Source: Thermaceae bacterium (GTDB lineage: Bacteria; Deinococcota; Deinococci; Deinococcales; Marinithermaceae). Taken from it: 8,537 nucleotides of DNA. How positions within the stretch are numbered: the stretch's first letter is position 1; each line of letters opens with the position of its first letter. This document shows positions 6,132 through 8,537 of this stretch, piece by piece. A program made the position numbers and the translations under genes. The notes beneath the pieces were generated by a model. That model was given only the letters and a program-made list of their open reading frames with translations, ran no database searches and was not told where the DNA came from. The DNA lies in assembly GCA_015490435.1 (NCBI GenBank), contig WFXV01000187.1, forward strand, positions 1-8,537, given 5' to 3'.

Positions 6132-7070
6132 ATGGAAAAACTTGGGCGCTTGAAAGGCGTTCCCCTTAGGGAAATCTGGCCGGCCGAAGAAAGGGACTTT
6201 ACGCCATGGCTCGCAGACCACATTGACCTTCTAGGCGAAGCCCTCGGCCTTCCATTACGCGTCCTTGATAGAGAAGCAGGCGTGGGACCTTTCCGCGCGG
6301 GTCTCCTAGTGGAAGACGCGGAAACAGGTGCGGTTGGGATAGTGGAAAACCAGTTAGGCAAGTCCGACCATACGCATCTGGGGCAATTGCTGACATATGC
6401 TGCCGGGTATGACGCCTCGATCATTATCTGGGTTGTAGGCGAAGCCCGGGAAGAACACGTCGAGACCATCAACTGGCTCAACGCTCAAAGTAGTGAGGAC
6501 ATCGGGTTTTTCCTGGTTCGTATCGAGGTTTGGCGGATTGGATCCTCGCCACCCGCACCGCGATTCGAAGTGGTTTCCGAGCCCAACGCATGGAGCCGCG
6601 CGCTACGATCCGCAGCTCGAGGACAGGGAAGCCGATTTGCTCTAGATCTGCTTCACTATTGGATGGAATTCAGTGAACTCGCCAGAAAGGCGGGTATAAA
6701 AACCCGCAAACCTGCAGCCCGGAACTTCTTGGACGTCCCGCTCAACGCACCTGATGCCCATCTCGTCCTGCGTGTGCGACCTTCCCAAGGAAAAATTGCG
6801 ATTCAAGTCTACATCCCTGAACGCAAGGAGATCTTCCAATGCCTCTTCAAACACCGCGCTGAAATTGAAGCTGCGTTAGGGGGACCTCTCACTTGGTCTC
6901 CACGTCCTGAAACCAAGTCCAGCATCATCGGTCGTGAGCGCGACGCCGACTTCAATAACCGCGAGCGGTGGTCAGAGTACCAACAGTGGATGCTCGAGCA
7001 AATTCAGACTTTTCAACGCGCCTTCCCTAAATTTTTCGCGCGCTGCTCCCTTACACCCGGGGAAGGGTGA
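6132..7070 (+). CDS. DUF4268 domain protein with PD-(D/E)XK-like N-terminus
   Basis: A 312-aa soluble protein of the DUF4268 type, with a nuclease-like N-terminal half and the DUF4268 domain at the C-terminus. REIWPAEERDFTPWLADHIDLLGEALG (13-39) is the usual opening. GLLVEDAETGAVGIVENQLGKSDHTHLGQLLTYAAGYDA (57-95) resembles a PD-(D/E)XK nuclease core with Asp62, then Glu72 and Gln74 as an E-x-Q variant of ExK. The C-terminus contains RERDADFNNRERWSEYQQWMLEQ (about 269-291) and AFPKFF, typical of DUF4268. ATG 6132 is chosen because family similarity starts there and a TANNNT box precedes it; the upstream open frame is the antisense shadow of the cyclophilin gene. Sampled 60-base lines are 48-55% GC against about 77% in a DUF505 line, suggesting transfer. 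Such proteins often occur in accessory or defence contexts, so a defence role is inference. Its last six codons overlap the 3' end of dcd. Confidence 0.8.
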   Translation: MEKLGRLKGVPLREIWPAEERDFTPWLADHIDLLGEALGLPLRVLDREAGVGPFRAGLLVEDAETGAVGIVENQLGKSDHTHLGQLLTYAAGYDASIIIWVVGEAREEHVETINWLNAQSSEDIGFFLVRIEVWRIGSSPPAPRFEVVSEPNAWSRALRSAARGQGSRFALDLLHYWMEFSELARKAGIKTRKPAARNFLDVPLNAPDAHLVLRVRPSQGKIAIQVYIPERKEIFQCLFKHRAEIEAALGGPLTWSPRPETKSSIIGRERDADFNNRERWSEYQQWMLEQIQTFQRAFPKFFARCSLTPGEG

Positions 7071-7599
7071 CCCCCCGCTGGCCCTGGTACTTGCCCTTGC
7101 GGTCGGCGTAGGTCACCTCGGGCCGGTCTCCCTCGAAGAAGACGATCTGTACGATCCCCTCGCCGGCGTAGACCTTGGCGGGAAGCGGGGTGGTGTTCGA
7201 GATCTCGAGGGTGACGTGCCCCTCCCAGCCGGGCTCGAGGGGGGTGACGTTCACCACGATCCCGCAGCGGGCGTAGGTGGACTTGCCCAAGGCGATGCCG
7301 AGGACGTTCTCCGGCATCCGGATGTACTCGATCGAGCGGGTGAGGGCGAACGAGTTGGGCGGGATCAGGACCTCGTCGGCCTCGATGGAGACGAAGGCGC
7401 GCTCGTCGAAGTTCTTGGGGTCCACCACCGCGCCGTAGACGTCGGTGAAGACCTTCCACTCCGGCGCCGCCCGGAGGTCGTAGCCGAACGAGGAAAGGCC
7501 GTAGCTGATCACCCCCTCGCGGACCAGGCGCTCCTCGAAGGGCTCGATCATCCCCCGGGCGGCCATCTCGCGGATCCAGCGGTCGGTCTTGATCCCCAT
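7051..7599 (-). CDS. dcd: dCTP deaminase
   Basis: A 182-aa deoxycytidine triphosphate deaminase, which converts dCTP to dUTP and ammonia in thymidylate synthesis; family members are trimeric. Diagnostic segments are SSFGYDLRAAPEWKVF (36-51), IPPNSFALTRSIEYIRMPENVLGIALGKSTYARCG (79-113), TPLEPGWEGHVTLEISN (119-135) and KYQGQRGVTLPR (170-181). Glu132 matches catalytic Glu138 of the E. coli enzyme, and Ser107 and Arg111 match Ser111 and Arg115. Some relatives also have dUTPase activity; this cannot be decided from sequence alone. ATG 7599 is preferred to the upstream GTG at 7608 because that GTG lies partly inside the TATAGT -10 box. Length is normal. The TAA stop lies inside the convergent DUF4268 gene, a 20-bp tail-to-tail overlap. 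Confidence 0.95.
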   Translation of the reverse strand: MGIKTDRWIREMAARGMIEPFEERLVREGVISYGLSSFGYDLRAAPEWKVFTDVYGAVVDPKNFDERAFVSIEADEVLIPPNSFALTRSIEYIRMPENVLGIALGKSTYARCGIVVNVTPLEPGWEGHVTLEISNTTPLPAKVYAGEGIVQIVFFEGDRPEVTYADRKGKYQGQRGVTLPRV

Positions 7600-7606
7600 A
7601 CCGGCC

Positions 7607-7612
7607 ACTATA
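7607..7612 (-). promoter_or_regulatory. -10 box for leaderless dcd transcript
   Basis: TATAGT on the minus strand is followed by seven bases and ATG 7599, with no Shine-Dalgarno. This placement implies a leaderless mRNA and excludes the longer GTG 7608 start, which would begin inside the -10 box. Confidence 0.55.
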
Positions 7613-7645
7613 CCCGCGGTTTTGCCCCGCCCGGCGGGCCGCGGG
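7613..7645. promoter_or_regulatory. GC-rich palindromes between divergent dcd and zinc-ribbon promoters
   Basis: The 62-base gap between the divergent starts holds a perfect 13-base palindrome CCCGCC-C-GGCGGG (7626-7638). It also holds an inverted pair CCCGCGG (7613-7619) and CCGCGGG (7639-7645), which lie directly beside the two -10 boxes. It could be an operator or merely GC-rich self-complementarity. No -35 hexamer resembling TTGACA is visible for either promoter here. Confidence 0.4.
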
Positions 7646-7648
7646 GGT

Positions 7649-7654
7649 TATGAT
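7649..7654 (+). promoter_or_regulatory. -10 box for leaderless zinc-ribbon gene
   Basis: TATGAT matches five of six bases of TATAAT and is followed by seven bases and GTG 7662. A possible in-frame ATG at 7650 lies inside this box and is therefore an unlikely start. The short AGGGG directly before the GTG is too close to be a normal Shine-Dalgarno. Confidence 0.55.
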
Positions 7655-7661
7655 TAGGGGC

Positions 7662-8393
7662 GTGGACGTTGCCGCGGCCCTCGCCGAGCTTTACCAGCTT
7701 CAAGCCAAGGACCTCGAGCTCGACCAACTGGAAGCCGAGATGAAGCGGCTCCCCCCGGAGCTCGCCGAGCTCCGGCAGAAGTGGGAGGAGCGGCTCGACC
7801 GCCTGACCGAGCTCAAAGAACAGCTCAAGCAGGTCCGCCGGGAGTACGAGAAGAACGACCTCGAGCTCAAGGACCTCACCGCCAAGCGCACCCAGGCCCA
7901 GGAGGAACAGCTCCAGGCCGAGAGCGCCCGCGAGGTCACCCAGTACGAAAACCGCATCCAGCAGCTCTCCACCCGGATCGACGAGCTCACCGAGCTCACC
8001 CTGCCCCTGATCGAGGAGATGGAGCGGCTGGAGGCGGCGATCCAGGAGCTCGAGGCCGAGCTCGCCGAGCTCAAGCCCGAGCTCGAGCGGCTCGAGGCCG
8101 AGAACGAGGCCCGGATCAACGAGCTCAAGGCCACCTACGAAGCCATGCGGGCCGAGCGGGAGGCGATGGCGAAGGGCATCCCCCAGATGGTGCTCCGGGA
8201 GTACGAGGCCATCCGCCGCGCCCGCAAGGGGGTGGGGGTGGCCCGGATGGTGCCGGTGGGCGAGAACAAGCAGGCCTTCCGCTGCGAGGCCTGCAGCGTC
8301 CAGCTCCCCACCCACGTGGCCCAGAAGGTCTACCAGGGCAGGCAGCTCGTCCGCTGCCCCTCCTGCGGCCGGATCCTCTGGAAAGGCGCCTAG
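7662..8393 (+). CDS. Coiled-coil protein with C-terminal C4 zinc ribbon
   Basis: A 243-aa cytoplasmic protein of the widespread C4-type zinc-ribbon family (zf-RING_7, formerly DUF164). Residues about 10-170 form a long, highly charged coiled coil rich in Glu, Leu, Arg and Lys. A conserved linker follows, with VLREYEAIRRARKGVGVARM (177-196), then the ribbon FRCEACSVQLP (206-216) and RCPSCGRILW (231-240), with cysteines 208, 211, 232 and 235 as the metal ligands. The molecular role is not settled; nucleic-acid or protein binding is suggested by the fold. GTG 7662 is preferred to ATG 7650, which lies inside the -10 box; the difference is four residues. The stop TAG (8391-8393) lies in the target site of an insertion sequence, but the reading frame is complete and of normal length. 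Confidence 0.85.
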   Translation: MDVAAALAELYQLQAKDLELDQLEAEMKRLPPELAELRQKWEERLDRLTELKEQLKQVRREYEKNDLELKDLTAKRTQAQEEQLQAESAREVTQYENRIQQLSTRIDELTELTLPLIEEMERLEAAIQELEAELAELKPELERLEAENEARINELKATYEAMRAEREAMAKGIPQMVLREYEAIRRARKGVGVARMVPVGENKQAFRCEACSVQLPTHVAQKVYQGRQLVRCPSCGRILWKGA

Positions 8394-8394
8394 C
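8389..8394. other. IS481-type target site NCTAGN at a stop codon
   Basis: CCTAGC lies immediately outside the presumed IS terminus, which begins TGTG at 8395. IS481 is known to insert at NCTAGN. The CTAG gives TAG on the plus strand, ending the zinc-ribbon protein, and TAG on the minus strand, ending the transposase. The other copy of any target duplication lies outside the window. Confidence 0.6.
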
Positions 8395-8537
8395 TGTGCA
8401 GTCTCACAACGTTGTTCACCTTAAGCCCTAAACGTGAGACAGGGGCTTGGTTGCCCAGACTGGAGTGCGGCCGGTGCCAGTTGTAGTAGTGAAGCCATTT
8501 GGGAAGGTGGGCATCCCGCTCATCGGAACTTCGGTAG
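8390..8537 (-). CDS. IS481-family transposase, C-terminal fragment
   Basis: The last 48 residues of a DDE transposase with an integrase core, reading leftwards. LPKWLHYYNWHRPHSSLGNQ (11-30) contains the characteristic YNWHRPHSSLG block that follows the catalytic Glu in IS481- and IS3-type enzymes. It continues APVSRLGLKVNNVVRLHS and then TAG. The NN-x-x-x-x-H ending is the pattern I associate with IS481 members. The N-terminus and the catalytic DDE residues lie beyond the window edge. The final codons AGC and TAG extend past the presumed IS end, so the last residue and the stop are supplied by target DNA. Whether the element is intact cannot be judged here. Confidence 0.8.
   Translation of the reverse strand, partial: YRSSDERDAHLPKWLHYYNWHRPHSSLGNQAPVSRLGLKVNNVVRLHS
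8395..8537 (-). mobile_element. One end of an IS481-like insertion sequence
   Basis: The outer end begins TGTGCAGTCTCACAACGTTG at 8395, similar in pattern to the TGTG-starting terminal repeat of IS481 as I recall it. It is the transposase-distal end (right end, downstream of the transposase 3' end). The sequence inside it encodes the transposase C-terminus. The window stops about 140 bases in, consistent with assemblies breaking at multicopy IS elements. Confidence 0.7.
8401..8440. repeat. Subterminal inverted repeat in the IS end
   Basis: GTCTCAC (8401-8407) and GTGAGAC (8434-8440) are perfect inverted repeats separated by 26 bases, and the palindrome CAACGTTG lies at 8407-8414. They lie within the transposase 3' coding region and its terminal repeat. 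They could be transposase binding sites or a hairpin that limits read-through. Confidence 0.55.

Noticed and set aside
6096..6221. Upstream extension of the cyclophilin (42 extra residues)
   Set aside because: It would overlap the start of DUF4268 and the divergent promoter, and the cyclophilin similarity begins after GTG 6095.
7900..8110. Repeats rich in GAGCTCGAG in the zinc-ribbon gene
   Set aside because: They follow from Glu-Leu codons (GAG, CTC) in a coiled coil and not from a DNA repeat array; CTCGAG is frequent throughout for the same reason.
7608..8315. Leu/Gly-rich minus-strand open frame opposite the zinc-ribbon gene
   Set aside because: It is the antisense of a Glu/Leu coiled coil, which naturally gives long open frames. 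It overlaps the dcd promoter and lacks a start signal.

Overview
The window is high-GC bacterial DNA whose genes look like those of the Thermaceae (Deinococcota, resembling Oceanithermus, Marinithermus or Meiothermus). The grounds are strong GC-ending codons (CTC for Leu, GAG for Glu), a DUF505 protein, and several genes with a TANNNT -10 box six or seven bases before the start codon and no Shine-Dalgarno. The genus is inferred from general resemblance, not from a search. Bases 1-19 are not genomic: they are the Tn5 mosaic end used in tagmentation libraries, so the contig starts with untrimmed adapter.

Layout. (1) 21-398 (+): C-terminal fragment of an FGGY-family sugar/polyol kinase. Its stop codon interlocks in one CTAG with the stop of the convergent operon. 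(2) 4388-395 (-): a tight four-gene operon behind a consensus-like promoter (TTGACA-N17-TAGACT). In transcription order it encodes a 242-aa unknown protein, a 665-aa DUF505 protein built of repeated winged-helix-like units, a 165-aa protein containing an internal duplication, and a 240-aa protein whose two ends resemble Csm5-type RAMP proteins. No CRISPR array or other cas gene is visible. This is the best candidate in the window for an undescribed system. (3) 6095-4471 (-): cyclophilin-type peptidylprolyl isomerase, HAD phosphatase of the phosphoglycolate phosphatase type, and a UPF0114 membrane protein, very closely spaced. (4) 6132-7070 (+): a DUF4268 protein with a PD-(D/E)XK-like N-terminus, visibly lower in GC than its surroundings and overlapping the 3' end of dcd by 20 bp; probably acquired horizontally. 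(5) 7599-7051 (-): dCTP deaminase (dcd). (6) 7662-8393 (+): coiled-coil plus C4 zinc-ribbon protein. (7) 8395-8537 (-): one end of an IS481-like insertion sequence inserted at the CTAG that contains the zinc-ribbon gene's stop codon. The transposase appears to take its own stop codon from that same target site.

No stretch longer than 300 bases lacks a gene. No rRNA, tRNA, CRISPR array or convincing intrinsic terminator was seen. The housekeeping genes (isomerase, HAD phosphatase, dcd, zinc ribbon) appear to form the native framework. The DUF4268 gene and the IS are later arrivals. The DUF505 operon has the base composition of the host and is probably resident in the lineage.
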